DNA of 64,000 nucleotides from Cobetia amphilecti (GCF_020217465.1 NZ_CP084115.1:186001-250000); one strand, 5' to 3'; shown: positions 29,264-43,288, numbered from the stretch's first letter. The notes: generated from the sequence alone by a model not told the origin. Made by a program: numbers and translations.

Positions 29264-30295
29264 ATGGATATTACCGAACTGCTGGCTTTTTCGGCAAAAC
29301 AGAACGCGTCGGATCTTCACCTGTCCGCTGGTTTGCCACCGATGATTCGTGTCGACGGTGATGTGCGGCGCATCAATGTGCCGTCAATGGATGACAAGCA
29401 GGTGCGCGCACTGATCTACGAGATCATGAACGACAAGCAGCGCCGTGACTTCGAGGAATTCCTCGAGACCGATTTCTCCTTCGAGGTGCCGGGCGTCTCG
29501 CGCTTTCGTGTCAACGCCTTCCATCAGGGGCGTGGCGCGGGGGCCGTCTTCCGTACCATCCCCTCGGAAGTGCTGACGATGGAGGATCTGGGGCTCGGTG
29601 AAGCCTTCCGCAAGATGTGCATGCTGCCGCGCGGCCTGATTCTTGTCACCGGGCCGACCGGCTCCGGTAAATCCACCACGCTGGCGGCGATGGTCGATTA
29701 CATCAACGAGAACAAGTACGACCACATCCTCACCATCGAGGACCCGGTGGAATTCGTGCACCAGTCCAAGCGGTGTCTGGTCAACCAGCGTGAAGTGCAC
29801 CGTGATACCCACGGCTTCGCGCCGGCGCTGCGCTCGGCGCTGCGTGAAGACCCGGATGTCATTCTGGTCGGCGAGCTGCGAGATCTCGAGACCATCCGCC
29901 TGGCGCTGACCGCGGCCGAGACGGGCCACCTGGTGTTCGGCACCCTGCACACCACCTCCGCGACCAAGACCGTCGACCGTATCATCGACGTCTTCCCCGG
30001 CGAGGAGAAGTCGATGGTGCGCTCGATGCTGTCCGAGTCCCTGCAGGGCGTCATCGCCCAGACACTGCTCAAGAAGATCGGCGGTGGCCGGGTGGCGGCT
30101 CACGAGATCATGATCGCGACGCCTGCCATCCGTAACCTGATCCGCGAGGACAAGGTGGCGCAGATGTATTCCTCCATCCAGACCGGTGGCGCCCTGGGCA
30201 TGCAGACACTGGATGCAGCGCTGACGCGTCTGTTGGCGGAAGGGCTGGTGACCAATGAAGATGCTCAGGCGAAAGCCAAGGGCTTGTTGAGCTGA
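29264..30295 (+). CDS. pilT: Type IV pilus twitching motility ATPase PilT
   Basis: 343 aa hexameric ATPase that retracts type IV pili. Walker A is GPTGSGKST (130-138), followed by the Asp box EDPVEFVH, Walker B LVGELRDLETI and the His box GHLVFGTLHTTSA. The C-terminal AIRNLIRE motif required for retraction is present. ATG 29264 is chosen because GAGGGAA precedes it. It is followed by pilU. Confidence 0.97.
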   Translation: MDITELLAFSAKQNASDLHLSAGLPPMIRVDGDVRRINVPSMDDKQVRALIYEIMNDKQRRDFEEFLETDFSFEVPGVSRFRVNAFHQGRGAGAVFRTIPSEVLTMEDLGLGEAFRKMCMLPRGLILVTGPTGSGKSTTLAAMVDYINENKYDHILTIEDPVEFVHQSKRCLVNQREVHRDTHGFAPALRSALREDPDVILVGELRDLETIRLALTAAETGHLVFGTLHTTSATKTVDRIIDVFPGEEKSMVRSMLSESLQGVIAQTLLKKIGGGRVAAHEIMIATPAIRNLIREDKVAQMYSSIQTGGALGMQTLDAALTRLLAEGLVTNEDAQAKAKGLLS

Positions 30296-30434
30296 ATTCG
30301 TCAGGAGTACCGACAATCACGTTGCAGGTAGGTGGGGCAGGGGCCGGAACACGTCAACTTTTCAGGTTCATGGGACGGCATTTCAGCGCGAGGCCTTGGG
30401 CGCGACTCTCAAGGCGCATATCGGGATACAACTC

Positions 30435-31589
30435 ATGACTCCTCATGAATGGCTGCATGAACTTCTGCAGTTGATGGTCAGCAAGGGCAGCTCGGACCTG
30501 TTCATCTCCACCGGCACGCCGCCGCAGATGAAGGTCAATGGCCGCATGGTGGCGCTGGGTGACAAGAAGCTGAGTGTCGATCAGGTCAGAGAGCTGGTGC
30601 TCGCGCCGATGAGTGACATGCAGCGCGAGCGCTTCGAGGAAGAGCGCGAGGCCAACTTCGCGCATAGCTTGCCGGGGGTCGGGCGCTTCAGGATCAGCGC
30701 CTTCTACCAGCGTAGCCAGATGGGCATGGTGATTCGCCGCATCCAGCTGTCGATTCCCAGCCTGGAAGAGTTGCGGCTGCCGGAGATCATCAAGGGGCTT
30801 TCCGAGACCAAGCGTGGTCTGGTGATCTTCGTCGGCGGCACCGGCGCCGGCAAGTCGACCTCGCTGGCGGCGATGATCCAGCACCGCAACCAGACATCGA
30901 GCGGGCATATCATCTGCATCGAAGACCCGATCGAGTATATCCACCCTCACCAGCGCTCCATCGTGACGCAGCGTGAAGTGGGGATCGATACCGAGTCCTT
31001 CGAGGTGGCGCTGCGCAATACGCTGCGTCAGGCGCCGGACGTGATAATGATCGGCGAGATCCGCTCGCGTGAGACCATGGAGCACGCGCTGACCTTCGCC
31101 GAGACCGGTCACCTGTGTCTTGCGACGTTGCATGCCAACAATGCCAACCAGGCGCTGGACCGCATCATCCACTTCTTCCCGGAGGAGCGTCATGAACAGG
31201 TGTGGATGGATCTGTCGCTGAACCTCAAGGGCATCGTGGCCCAGCAGCTGTTGCCTCACAAGAGTGGCAACACCACCCAGCGCGTGCCGGCCATTGAGGT
31301 GATGCTGCGTTCGCCGCTGATCGTCGACCTGATCCGCAAGGGCGCGGTGGTCGAGATCAAGGACGTCATGAAGCGCTCGCAGCAGCAGGGCATGATGACT
31401 TTCGATCAATCGCTGTACGCCTTGCATCAGCAGGGCTTGATCACCGAGGAAGTGGCATTGGCGCATGCCGATTCCGCCAATGACCTGCGCCTGATGATCA
31501 AGTTCGGTGATTCCGACAGCGCCCAGGAAGCCCAGCTGGATGTCCTGAATGCCGCCAGTCGCTTCTCGCTGCAAGGGGATGACGACTGA
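30435..31589 (+). CDS. pilU: PilT-dependent retraction ATPase PilU
   Basis: 384 aa paralogue of PilT that assists high-force pilus retraction. Walker A is GGTGAGKST (134-142), with EDPIEYIHPH, MIGEIRSRETM and GHLCLATLHANNA. The C-terminus is longer than PilT and acidic. The ATG at 30435 fits the family start (TPHEWLHELLQ); the ribosome site is weak. Pilus structural genes are not in the window. Confidence 0.95.
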   Translation: MTPHEWLHELLQLMVSKGSSDLFISTGTPPQMKVNGRMVALGDKKLSVDQVRELVLAPMSDMQRERFEEEREANFAHSLPGVGRFRISAFYQRSQMGMVIRRIQLSIPSLEELRLPEIIKGLSETKRGLVIFVGGTGAGKSTSLAAMIQHRNQTSSGHIICIEDPIEYIHPHQRSIVTQREVGIDTESFEVALRNTLRQAPDVIMIGEIRSRETMEHALTFAETGHLCLATLHANNANQALDRIIHFFPEERHEQVWMDLSLNLKGIVAQQLLPHKSGNTTQRVPAIEVMLRSPLIVDLIRKGAVVEIKDVMKRSQQQGMMTFDQSLYALHQQGLITEEVALAHADSANDLRLMIKFGDSDSAQEAQLDVLNAASRFSLQGDDD

Positions 31590-31644
31590 GGCGTGTCGGT
31601 GATGCCAGCTGTCGGTGACGCTAGCATAGTGATCGGCCAATCAA

Positions 31645-31681
31645 GAGCCGCCCTTCTTCTGAGGAAAAGGGCGGCTTTTTC
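31645..31681 (+). terminator. Terminator between pilU and anmK
   Basis: AGCCGCCCTT, 11-base loop, AAGGGCGGCT followed by TTTT. It serves pilU, and the convergent anmK may use the same hairpin. Confidence 0.85.
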
Positions 31682-31695
31682 GTATTCGATGAGGA

Positions 31696-32844
31696 TCAGC
31701 GAGCGTAGAGGCCGCCCAGCACTCTCGGGCCGCTCGCGCCGGTCACGCTGGGCAGGTTGCCGGGGCGCTCCAGTACTCTGCGCGCCGCGAGCCAGGCAAA
31801 GGCGCTGGCTTCGAGCAGGTCTGCGTTCCAGCCCATGTCAGCGCAGGACACGAGGGGCGTCGCTTGCTCGCCTTGCGCCAGGCGCTGCTCCAGCTGCGTG
31901 AGCAGGGCGCCATTGCGTGCCCCGCCACCACAGGGAGTCAGCGCGGCCAGTGACACGCCGGTCTGCTCCAGTGCCTGCACGATGCTCTCGACAGTCAGGC
32001 TCAGGAGCGTGGCCTGCACGTCGGCCGGTGCCTCGTCGCCGGTCAGGTGCTGTGCCAACCAGTCGAGATGGAAGTCTTCGCGGCCAGTGCTCTTGGGAAG
32101 GGGGCGGCGGAAGTAATCGGCCGACAGCAATCTCTCGAGCAAGTCAGGAATCACCTTGCCGCTGGCGGCCCATTGGCCGTCCTGATCCACCGCGGTGCCA
32201 CGATGACGCGCATGCCAGGCATCCAGCAGGCAGTTGGCGGGGCCGGTGTCGAAGCCGATGACGTCAGCCGTGGAATTCTGAGGGGGAAGTAGCGTCAGAT
32301 TGGCGATGCCGCCCAGATTGAGCAGCCCATGCCATTGGTCTGGCTGACTGAAAAGAGCAGCGTGGAAGGCAGGCGCCAGCGGGGCCGCCTGACCGCCAGC
32401 GGCCAGATCACGGCGCCGGAAGTCAGCGACGACGGGAATGCCGCACAGCTCGGCCAGCAGGCTGGGGTTGTCGAGCTGCAGGGTGTAGGGCGTGTGGCAT
32501 GGCCGGTCGCTGAAACCGTAGGGGCGATGCTCGATGGTCTGGCCATGGCTGCCAATCGCCGTGACATCGTCTGCACTCAGCTGCTGGCGGGTCAGCAAGC
32601 GCGTCACTGCGCTGGCGGCCAGTTCGGCCAACGCCTTCTCGGCGGCGGCGAGGTCGGCGAAGCATGCCTCATCACAATGCATCAGCTGCCAGAGACGAGT
32701 CCGCAGTGTCTCGGGCAGCGGCAGATCGAGCCCATCAATGAAGCGAATCCGTTCGTGGTCTGGCGAGGAGGGGGTGATATCGAGCAAGGCGATATCGAGT
32801 CCGTCCAGGCTGGTGCCGGTCATCAAGCCAAGGTAGAGCGCCAT
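31696..32844 (-). CDS. anmK: Anhydro-N-acetylmuramic acid kinase AnmK
   Basis: 382 aa. Opens and phosphorylates 1,6-anhydroMurNAc released from peptidoglycan, giving MurNAc-6-P for recycling. Motifs seen: YLGLMTGTSLDGLD at the start, ATP/sugar site segments GSHGQTIEHRP, GIANLTLL, GFDTGPANCLLD, and CGGGARNGALL near the C-terminus. ATG 32844 has GGGAG upstream; the longer upstream frame is not family-like. It stands back to back with tyrS, a common pseudomonad arrangement. Confidence 0.95.
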   Translation of the reverse strand: MALYLGLMTGTSLDGLDIALLDITPSSPDHERIRFIDGLDLPLPETLRTRLWQLMHCDEACFADLAAAEKALAELAASAVTRLLTRQQLSADDVTAIGSHGQTIEHRPYGFSDRPCHTPYTLQLDNPSLLAELCGIPVVADFRRRDLAAGGQAAPLAPAFHAALFSQPDQWHGLLNLGGIANLTLLPPQNSTADVIGFDTGPANCLLDAWHARHRGTAVDQDGQWAASGKVIPDLLERLLSADYFRRPLPKSTGREDFHLDWLAQHLTGDEAPADVQATLLSLTVESIVQALEQTGVSLAALTPCGGGARNGALLTQLEQRLAQGEQATPLVSCADMGWNADLLEASAFAWLAARRVLERPGNLPSVTGASGPRVLGGLYAR

Positions 32845-32999
32845 TGGGGGTCTCCCGATCATTGGGGGCGTGCAACAGGGGGGGGAAGCTTGTGAGCACG
32901 CCGCTCTGCGGCAGGGGGTGCATGCCATGCTCGTCATGCTAACATTCTCGGCCAACATGCCCCGTTACGAGGGGAGCAGCAACGGTCAGAGAGGGCAGG

Positions 33000-34208
33000 A
33001 TGAGCGACAAGTCAGTAGTGGAAGCGCTGGAGATCATCAAGCGCGGTACCGATGAGGTGCTGGTCGAGGAAGAGCTGATCAAGAAGCTCGAGTCCGGGCG
33101 CAAGCTCAAGGTCAAGGCAGGCTTTGATCCGACGGCGCCGGACCTGCACCTCGGTCATACGGTGCTGATCAACAAGCTGCGCCAGCTGCAGGACCTCGGT
33201 CACGAGATCATCTTCCTGATCGGTGATTTCACCGGCCGCATCGGCGACCCCACCGGCAAGAGCGTGACGCGCAAGCCGCTGACCGAAGAGGATGTGAAGG
33301 CCAACGCCCTGACGTATCAGGAGCAGGTCTTCAAGATCCTCGACAAGGAGAAGACGCGCATCGCCTTCAACTCCGAATGGATCAACAAGCTCACCGCGGG
33401 TGACATGATCGAGCTGGCGGCCTCCAGTACGGTCGCGCGCATGCTCGAGCGTGACGATTTCGACAAGCGCTATACCGGCAATCAGCCGATCTCCATCCAC
33501 GAGTTCCTCTACCCGCTGATCCAGGGGTATGACTCCGTGGCACTGGAAGCGGACATCGAGCTTGGCGGTACCGATCAGAAGTTCAATCTGCTGATGGGGC
33601 GTGAGCTGCAGCGCCAGCGCGGCCAGGAGCCGCAGGTCGTGATCACCATGCCGATCCTTGAGGGCCTGGATGGCGTGCAGAAGATGTCCAAGTCGCTGGG
33701 CAACTACATCGGCATCAACGACCGCCCGGGCGAGATGTTCAACAAGATCGTCTCCATGCCGGATTCGCTGATGTGGCGTTACTTCGAGCTGCTGTCGCTG
33801 CGTCCTCTCGATGAAGTGAAGGCGCTGATGGCCAGCATCGACGACGGTGCCAACCCGCGTGATATCAAGATGGAGCTGGCGCGCGAGCTGGTGGCACGCT
33901 TCCACGATGAAGAAGCGGCGGCGACGGCGCACCTCTCCAGCGGCAATCAGCTGGCCGACGGCGAGTTGCCGGCGGACATGCCGGATGTCACCGTCAGCCT
34001 GGAAGGCGCCGAGGTGGCGCCGATCGCGGCGGTCATCAATCGTGCGGGCCTGGCCAACAACAGTGCCCAGGCCAAGGACATGCTCAAGAATGGTCGCGTG
34101 AAAGTGGATGGCGAAGTGGTCGAGCCTTCCTATATGGCACCTTTCGATACTGCCATCGTCATCCAGGCCGGCAAGAAGCGTTACGCACGAGTGACCGTGA
34201 CGCGCTGA
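33000..34208 (+). CDS. tyrS: Tyrosine--tRNA ligase
   Basis: 402 aa class I synthetase. HIGH equivalent HLGH (50-53), KMSKS (228-232), an Asp/Gln-rich tyrosine pocket segment [15 protein letters not shown] and a C-terminal S4 RNA-binding domain (about 342-402). It is of the TyrRS type found in Pseudomonas (tyrZ-like), distinct from the E. coli tyrS type. GGCAGG precedes the ATG. The rRNA operon begins downstream. Confidence 0.96.
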   Translation: MSDKSVVEALEIIKRGTDEVLVEEELIKKLESGRKLKVKAGFDPTAPDLHLGHTVLINKLRQLQDLGHEIIFLIGDFTGRIGDPTGKSVTRKPLTEEDVKANALTYQEQVFKILDKEKTRIAFNSEWINKLTAGDMIELAASSTVARMLERDDFDKRYTGNQPISIHEFLYPLIQGYDSVALEADIELGGTDQKFNLLMGRELQRQRGQEPQVVITMPILEGLDGVQKMSKSLGNYIGINDRPGEMFNKIVSMPDSLMWRYFELLSLRPLDEVKALMASIDDGANPRDIKMELARELVARFHDEEAAATAHLSSGNQLADGELPADMPDVTVSLEGAEVAPIAAVINRAGLANNSAQAKDMLKNGRVKVDGEVVEPSYMAPFDTAIVIQAGKKRYARVTVTR

Positions 34209-34259
34209 GGTACTGAGGGATACTGAAAGGTATTGAGAAGACGCTGGCGTATGTCGCCT

Positions 34260-34301
34260 CCCGTTCGGCCCCACCATGTCTGGTGGGGCCGAACGGGTTT
34301 T
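34260..34301 (+). terminator. Strong terminator after tyrS
   Basis: A 17-bp perfect stem (34260-34276 with 34281-34297) with a 4-base loop and TTTT. It isolates tyrS from the rRNA operon. Confidence 0.9.
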
Positions 34302-34475
34302 GAGCGCCTGACATCACCGCGGCGAGATTCTCTCAAGAAAGCCCTTGCCCTTACGCCAGTTCGTGCGTAAAGTACGCATCCGCTGCCGGGGACGCATGGC
34401 GTCACCAGCGGTGAAAGAGGTTTGCAGGTAATTGTTTTGCTTGAGGTTTTTGAAGTCCGCTTCGGGAATCATCGC
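34302..34475 (+). promoter_or_regulatory. Upstream region of the rRNA promoters
   Basis: No gene seen. The last 50 bases before the first -35 box are T-rich (TTGTTTTGCTTGAGGTTTTTGAA), which could act as an UP element; Fis sites cannot be judged by eye. Confidence 0.35.
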
Positions 34476-34503
34476 TTGACAATCTGGCGCGATTCGCTAG
34501 GAT
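34476..34503 (+). promoter_or_regulatory. rRNA operon promoter P1
   Basis: TTGACA (34476-34481), 16-base spacer, TAGGAT (34498-34503), followed by a GC-rich discriminator (ACGCCGC) typical of stringently controlled rRNA promoters. DksA, encoded at 19301-19738, would act here with ppGpp. Confidence 0.85.
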
Positions 34504-34594
34504 ACGCCGCACTCCTTACGGAACAGGTGATCGAGCAACGCTCCTCACCGCTTGATGATGCTTAGAGGCAGTCGGCTGACTCATTATCAAGTGC

Positions 34595-34622
34595 TTGACT
34601 TCTCAAGCGTTCCGGGTAGAAT
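34595..34622 (+). promoter_or_regulatory. rRNA operon promoter P2
   Basis: TTGACT (34595-34600), 16-base spacer, TAGAAT (34617-34622). It lies 119 bases after P1, giving tandem promoters before the 16S gene. Confidence 0.8.
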
Positions 34623-34644
34623 ATGCCTCCTCGCTTAACAGCGA

Positions 34645-34656
34645 CGCTCTTTAAAA
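34645..34656 (+). promoter_or_regulatory. boxA antitermination site in the rRNA leader
   Basis: CGCTCTTTAAAA matches the boxA consensus TGCTCTTTAACA at 10 of 12 positions. It recruits NusB/NusE and works with NusA (1333-2826). Confidence 0.75.
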
Positions 34657-34786
34657 ATTTGATCAGGTAATTCGTGTGAGCGCTTGCCGATGAGTGGTGA
34701 CAAGGTCACCAAATATCGGAGCAAGCCTCTCACGAGAAGTTTGACTCTGAACCAAGTTTGGTCTGCTTAACAGACTATCAAGCTTT

Positions 34787-36327
<1,541 letters not shown>

Positions 36328-36572
36328 TCGACACTGTCTACTGCTCGCGGCAAGTGCTCACAACGAATTACCTGATCTTATTGCTGGCTTAGCCGGCAGT
36401 GGCAAGCGTGCTCATCACAGAGCGCGCTTCTCACTGTTCTCTGAACAGCCGCTCTTTAACAATGTGAATCATGCTGACGATAGATGTGTGCGCCAAGCGC
36501 ATGTCTATCAAAACGATATGTCGGAGAGGTCCGACAGATTCGTAATCCTTGACAGACCCCTTGGGGTTATAT
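36328..36572 (+). other. 16S-23S spacer without tRNA genes
   Basis: 245 bases. I find no tRNA-Ile or tRNA-Ala cloverleaf, which many gammaproteobacterial spacers carry. The spacer holds a second boxA (GCTCTTTAACAAT, 36451-36463) for 23S antitermination and the 5' half of the 23S processing stem. Confidence 0.9.
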
Positions 36573-39458
<2,886 letters not shown>

Positions 39459-39592
39459 ATAACACCCAAGGGGTTTGCTTCGGCAAACGCCGGGATTACG
39501 ACAGGATCGAGACATATCGGTCAGCATGATTCATATTGCGAGTCGCGAGGCCACAAGCCTCGGGACTCAGGCATCGCAAGATGCCACCGTTT

Positions 39593-39712
39593 CGCCTGAC
39601 GACCATAGCGAGCGTGAACCACCCGATCCCATGCCGAACTCGGAAGTGAAACCGCTTAGCGCCGATGGTAGTGTGGAGTTTCTCCATGTGAGAGTAGGTC
39701 ATCGTCAGGCAC
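39593..39712 (+). rRNA. rrf: 5S ribosomal RNA
   Basis: 120 bases, with terminal stem GCCTGACGA/TCGTCAGGC and the conserved ATGCCGAACTCGGAAGTGAA and GCCGATGGTAGTGTGG segments. Confidence 0.97.
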
Positions 39713-39719
39713 TTATCCC

Positions 39720-39759
39720 GAACCGCCCCTGTAGCCATGCTGCAGGGGCGGTTCTCTTT
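39720..39759 (+). terminator. rRNA operon terminator
   Basis: A 12-bp stem GAACCGCCCCTG/CAGGGGCGGTTC with an 11-base loop, 8 bases after 5S, followed by TCTTTG. Confidence 0.85.
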
Positions 39760-39853
39760 GTGCTCAAGAAAAGTGGTGCAGAGAGTCCTGCATGCGAATC
39801 AGCTGTGGGCGAAAGAAAAGAGCTTTGCCCAAGCAACGTGCACATGACACAAG

Positions 39854-39886
39854 AAGGCCCCTGTCGATATCTCGACAGGGGCCTTT
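39854..39886. terminator. Bidirectional terminator after the VOC gene
   Basis: A 14-bp stem AAGGCCCCTGTCGA/TCGACAGGGGCCTT with a 4-base loop. It lies between the rRNA operon and the convergent VOC gene and can back up the rRNA terminator. Confidence 0.85.
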
Positions 39887-39939
39887 GTCTTCGGGGCCTT
39901 TTATCTTCAGGGCCAGTGAAGTTTCAGTGCGCCATCACA

Positions 39940-40383
39940 TCAGGGCGAGACTTCGTAGAGTTCGATGGGCGTACCGTCAGGGTCTGCCAGGAAGGTGAAG
40001 CGGGCGCCGGTGTATTCATCGACACGTATCGGCTCTGGCGTGGCGCCACGCGCGATCAGCAGCTCGACACAGGTATCGATGTCTTCCGTCGCCAGCGCCA
40101 GGTGACGAAGCCCACAGGCTTCCGGATAGCTGGGGCGCTCAGGCGGCGAGGGGAAGGAGAACAGCTCCAGCTGGATACCGCCCGGCAGGAGCAGGTCGAG
40201 CTTGTAGCTGTCGCGGGCCTCACGATAGGCCTCGTTGATCACCTGCGCATCCATGACCTCGAGATAGAAGCGCCTGGCGCGAGGGTAATCAGCGGTGATC
40301 AGCGCCACGTGATGCACCCGCGTCAGAGGCAGGCGGGGTGTCGGGGTAGCGTCTGAAGCCATGGAGAGACTGTCCGTTGTCAT
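39940..40383 (-). CDS. VOC/glyoxalase-family protein, YaeR (GloA2)-like
   Basis: 147 aa. Resembles E. coli YaeR: VHHVALITADYPRARRFY, EAYREARDSYKLDLLLPG, ELFSFPSPPERPS, PEACGLRHLALAT and ADPDGTPIELYE follow the YaeR order closely. The vicinal oxygen chelate fold binds a metal; likely ligands are His in VHHVA, His in LRHLA and Glu in IELYE. The physiological substrate is unknown; a glyoxalase-like role is an inference from the fold. ATG 40383 has CAGGAG upstream. Confidence 0.9.
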   Translation of the reverse strand: MTTDSLSMASDATPTPRLPLTRVHHVALITADYPRARRFYLEVMDAQVINEAYREARDSYKLDLLLPGGIQLELFSFPSPPERPSYPEACGLRHLALATEDIDTCVELLIARGATPEPIRVDEYTGARFTFLADPDGTPIELYEVSP

Positions 40384-40483
40384 GTTGTGCTCCTGCAGAG
40401 TGTTCGGTGCGATGAACGGTACGACGGGCTGTGTGATGAGCTGTGTGGATGGGCCGTGCGGCGAGCACCTGAGTGACATCCTG

Positions 40484-40518
40484 ATCAAAGAAGGCGCCCA
40501 CTGGGCGCCTTCTTTGAT
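40484..40518 (-). terminator. Terminator after hisC
   Basis: A 16-bp perfect stem ATCAAAGAAGGCGCCC/GGGCGCCTTCTTTGAT with a 3-base loop, 33 bases after the hisC stop. Confidence 0.8.
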
Positions 40519-40550
40519 TGGAGCAATCACTGGCCAGACCGTGCGCTATC

Positions 40551-41606
40551 TCAGCGACACAGGGTTTCCAGGGCTTCGATCAGGCTGTCCATTTCGGCAT
40601 CGGTACCGATGCTGATGCGCAGATAGTCACGCAGTGCGTCGGTGTTGAAGTGGCGCACCAGGATGCCCTGTTCGCGCAGGCCGATGAACAGCTTGCCGGC
40701 ATCGTGGGTCGGGTGAGTCGCCAGCACGAAGTTGGTCTGCGAGGGCAGGATCTCGAAGCCCAGCGCGGCCATGCGATCGCGCGTCTGCTCGCGCGTGGTG
40801 ATGACGCGTGTGCGGCACTCATCGAAATAGTCGGGATCACTGAGCGCGGCGACGCCGACCTGTTCGGCCAGGCGATCGATGGGGTAGGAGTTGAAGGAGT
40901 CCTTGACGCGCTCCAGACCCTCGATCAGCTCACGCGAGGCCACGGCATAGCCAAGACGAATGCCCGCCAGGCTGCGCGACTTCGAGAAAGTGCCCGTCAC
41001 GACCAGATTCGGATACTGATGAATCAGCGGGATGGCGCTTTCGCCACCGAAGTCCACGTAGGCCTCGTCGACCAGTACCACGCTCCGCGGATTGCGCTCC
41101 AGCAGCGCGGCAATCGCCTTGCGGCCATGGCCATGCCCTGTCGGGGCGTTGGGGTTGGCGAAGATGATGCCGCCATTGTCGTTGCCGAAGGCTTCCAGGT
41201 CGACTTCCCAGTTGTCGGTCAGCGCGATGCTGCGCGACTCGATGCCATACATGCGGCAGTAGACCGGGTAGAAGCTGTAGCTGATGGTGGGCAGCAGCAG
41301 CGGCTTGTCCTGACGGAAGAATGCCTGGAAGGCCAGCGCCAGCACCTCATCGGAGCCATTGCCGACGAAGACTTCCTCGGCGGCCACATGGAAGGTATCG
41401 GCCAGGGCGGCGCGCAGCGAGCTGGAGCTCGGGTCCGGGTAGCGGCGCAGATCAGAGGCATTGAACTCGCGCAGCGTCTGCTCCACGGCGGGCGCCGGCG
41501 GGTAGGGGTTCTCGTTGGTGTTCAGCTTGATCAGCTGCTCACGCGGTTGTTCGCCGGGGACGTAGGGGGTCAGGTCGTGGACCTGGGGGCTCCAGTACTT
41601 GCTCAT
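40551..41606 (-). CDS. hisC: Histidinol-phosphate aminotransferase HisC
   Basis: 351 aa, PLP fold type I. Converts imidazole-acetol phosphate to histidinol phosphate. The cofactor lysine is in GTFSKSRSLAGIRLGY; ANPNAPTGH and VLVDEAYVDFGG supply other contacts, and KLNTNENPYPPAP is the family N-terminal motif. The start at 41606 (MSKYWSPQVHDLTPY) is preferred over a 13-codon longer form. It lies about 11 kb from hisBHAF, so histidine genes are split in this chromosome. Flanked by its own terminator. Confidence 0.94.
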   Translation of the reverse strand: MSKYWSPQVHDLTPYVPGEQPREQLIKLNTNENPYPPAPAVEQTLREFNASDLRRYPDPSSSSLRAALADTFHVAAEEVFVGNGSDEVLALAFQAFFRQDKPLLLPTISYSFYPVYCRMYGIESRSIALTDNWEVDLEAFGNDNGGIIFANPNAPTGHGHGRKAIAALLERNPRSVVLVDEAYVDFGGESAIPLIHQYPNLVVTGTFSKSRSLAGIRLGYAVASRELIEGLERVKDSFNSYPIDRLAEQVGVAALSDPDYFDECRTRVITTREQTRDRMAALGFEILPSQTNFVLATHPTHDAGKLFIGLREQGILVRHFNTDALRDYLRISIGTDAEMDSLIEALETLCR

Positions 41607-41969
41607 GATTTCTCGCCGCTGGTGACAGTGCATGACCCGTGTCATGGATGCTTTTCATGTTGCCCGCTGGATCGTCGCGGTACAAGCACCGGCATGCGCT
41701 CTGAGTGAGTCATGAGGGGCATTGGAGCGGTGATTGGAGGCTGTTGCGAAGGTCTGTTGCGAAGGTCTATCGAGGGGGGTGTTGAAAGAAGCCCAGGAGT
41801 GGCCGCACGGCGGGCCTCGCCCATTGTTGCCATGCCAGCATTATTCTCGTGCGATGTGCGTGCTTGAAGCAGCGCGTGGTGTGCCGCATGTCATAGGCAT
41901 GCTTGCCCAGCTCGTGCGACCTTGCACGGTGAGGACGCTGGGTGAAGTCCTGCAATTCAAGGAGTCCCG
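41607..41969. other. Intergenic region between hisC and the OYE gene
   Basis: 363 bases between divergent genes with no credible gene. It contains a 13-bp direct repeat, CTGTTGCGAAGGT twice in tandem (41741-41766). Both promoters should be here, but no box stands out. Confidence 0.6.
41741..41768. repeat. 13-bp tandem duplication
   Basis: CTGTTGCGAAGGT occurs twice exactly, followed by the first two bases of a third copy. Confidence 0.9.
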
Positions 41970-43109
41970 ATGACTGCCAACACCAATGCCCCGTACGCTG
42001 ACACCCTGCTCGATCCGGTCAAGCTCGGTGATCTGACCCTGCCCAACCGCATCCTGATGGCACCGCTGACACGTGCTCGTACCCCCGACAGCGTGCCCGG
42101 TGAGCTTCAGCAGGCCTATTACGGTCAGCGTGCCGGTGCCGGCCTGATCATCAGCGAGGCGACCAACATCTCGCCCACCGCACGTGGCTATGTCTACACG
42201 CCGGGCATCTGGACCGATGAGCAGGAAGCGGGCTGGAAGGGCGTCGTCCAGGCGGTGCACGCCAAGGGCGGACGCATGGCGCTGCAGCTGTGGCACGTCG
42301 GGCGTGTCTCGCATGAGATGGTGCAGCCGGACGGCCAGCAGCCGGTCGCGCCGAGCGCCCTGCGTGGTGAAGGCGCCCAGTGCTTTGTCGAGTTCGAGGA
42401 CGGCACCAGCGGACGTCACCCCACCGGTACGCCGCGCGCCCTGGAGACGGACGAGATCCCCCAGCTGATCGAGGACTATCGTCAGGCCGCCGTGCGTGCC
42501 AAGCGTGCCGGCTTCGACATGATCGAGGTGCACGCCGCCAACGCCTATCTGCTCAACCAGTTCATGGCCACCGGCACCAATCAGCGCACTGACCAGTACG
42601 GTGGCTCGGTCGAGAACCGTGCGCGTCTGACGCTGGAAGTCGTCGATGCCGTCGCCGAAGTCTTCGGCCCTGAGCGTACCGGCATCCGCCTGACGCCCTT
42701 CATCGAGATCTTCGGTCTGACCGATGACGAGCCGGAAGAAATGGCCTTCTACATGGCCGAGCAGCTCTCCAGACGTGGCATCGCCTATGTGCACGTCAAC
42801 GAGCCGGACTGGGCCGGTGGCGATATCAAGTTCAGCGATGACTTCCGTCGTGCCCTGCGCGAGCGCGTCACGGGCGCGCTGATCTTCTGCGGCCATTACG
42901 ACGGTGAGAGCGCGGCACGCATCATCGATGAGGGCATCGCGGATGCCGTCGCCATCGGGCGCCCGTATATCGCCAACCCGGACCTGGTCGAGCGCATTCG
43001 CCTCGGCGCTGAACTCAACGAACAGGACCCGGACACCTTCTACGGTGGTGGCGCCAAGGGTTACACCGACTATCCGTTTCTCGACAATGGCCATGATCGC
43101 CGCGGCTGA
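41970..43109 (+). CDS. Old Yellow Enzyme family ene-reductase (NemA-like)
   Basis: 379 aa FMN TIM barrel that reduces activated alkenes such as N-ethylmaleimide with NADPH. The substrate pair is His188 and Asn191 with Tyr193 as likely proton donor (EVHAANAYLLNQF). LPNRILMAPLTRAR, QLWHVGR and the FMN-binding end DAVAIGRPYIANPDL are present. AAGGAG precedes the ATG. No NemR-type repressor gene is adjacent. Function in electrophile detoxification is inferred. Confidence 0.92.
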   Translation: MTANTNAPYADTLLDPVKLGDLTLPNRILMAPLTRARTPDSVPGELQQAYYGQRAGAGLIISEATNISPTARGYVYTPGIWTDEQEAGWKGVVQAVHAKGGRMALQLWHVGRVSHEMVQPDGQQPVAPSALRGEGAQCFVEFEDGTSGRHPTGTPRALETDEIPQLIEDYRQAAVRAKRAGFDMIEVHAANAYLLNQFMATGTNQRTDQYGGSVENRARLTLEVVDAVAEVFGPERTGIRLTPFIEIFGLTDDEPEEMAFYMAEQLSRRGIAYVHVNEPDWAGGDIKFSDDFRRALRERVTGALIFCGHYDGESAARIIDEGIADAVAIGRPYIANPDLVERIRLGAELNEQDPDTFYGGGAKGYTDYPFLDNGHDRRG

Positions 43110-43288
43110 GGCCGACACGATTTAGCGAATGGTGTTCGATAAACGCCATCGGGGGTGGCCTCTCGGGGCGGATACCCGCTATTCTTGAGCATGGAAGCTT
43201 GTGAGCGGGCTGCCTGCCAAAGCGGGTAGACCGCTCGCCGTCGATAGCGCTGATGCTGCTATCGAGTCATCGCCTTAAGGAGGATTCA

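Noticed and set aside
30354..31640. Minus-strand open frame of 428 codons over pilU
   Set aside because: Antisense shadow in high-GC DNA; the PilU Walker and His/Asp boxes are on the plus strand.
33012..34277. Minus-strand open frame of 421 codons over tyrS
   Set aside because: Antisense shadow of tyrS and across its terminator.
39475..40356. Plus-strand open frame starting in the 23S-5S spacer
   Set aside because: It runs through the 5S rRNA, two terminators and antisense to the VOC gene.
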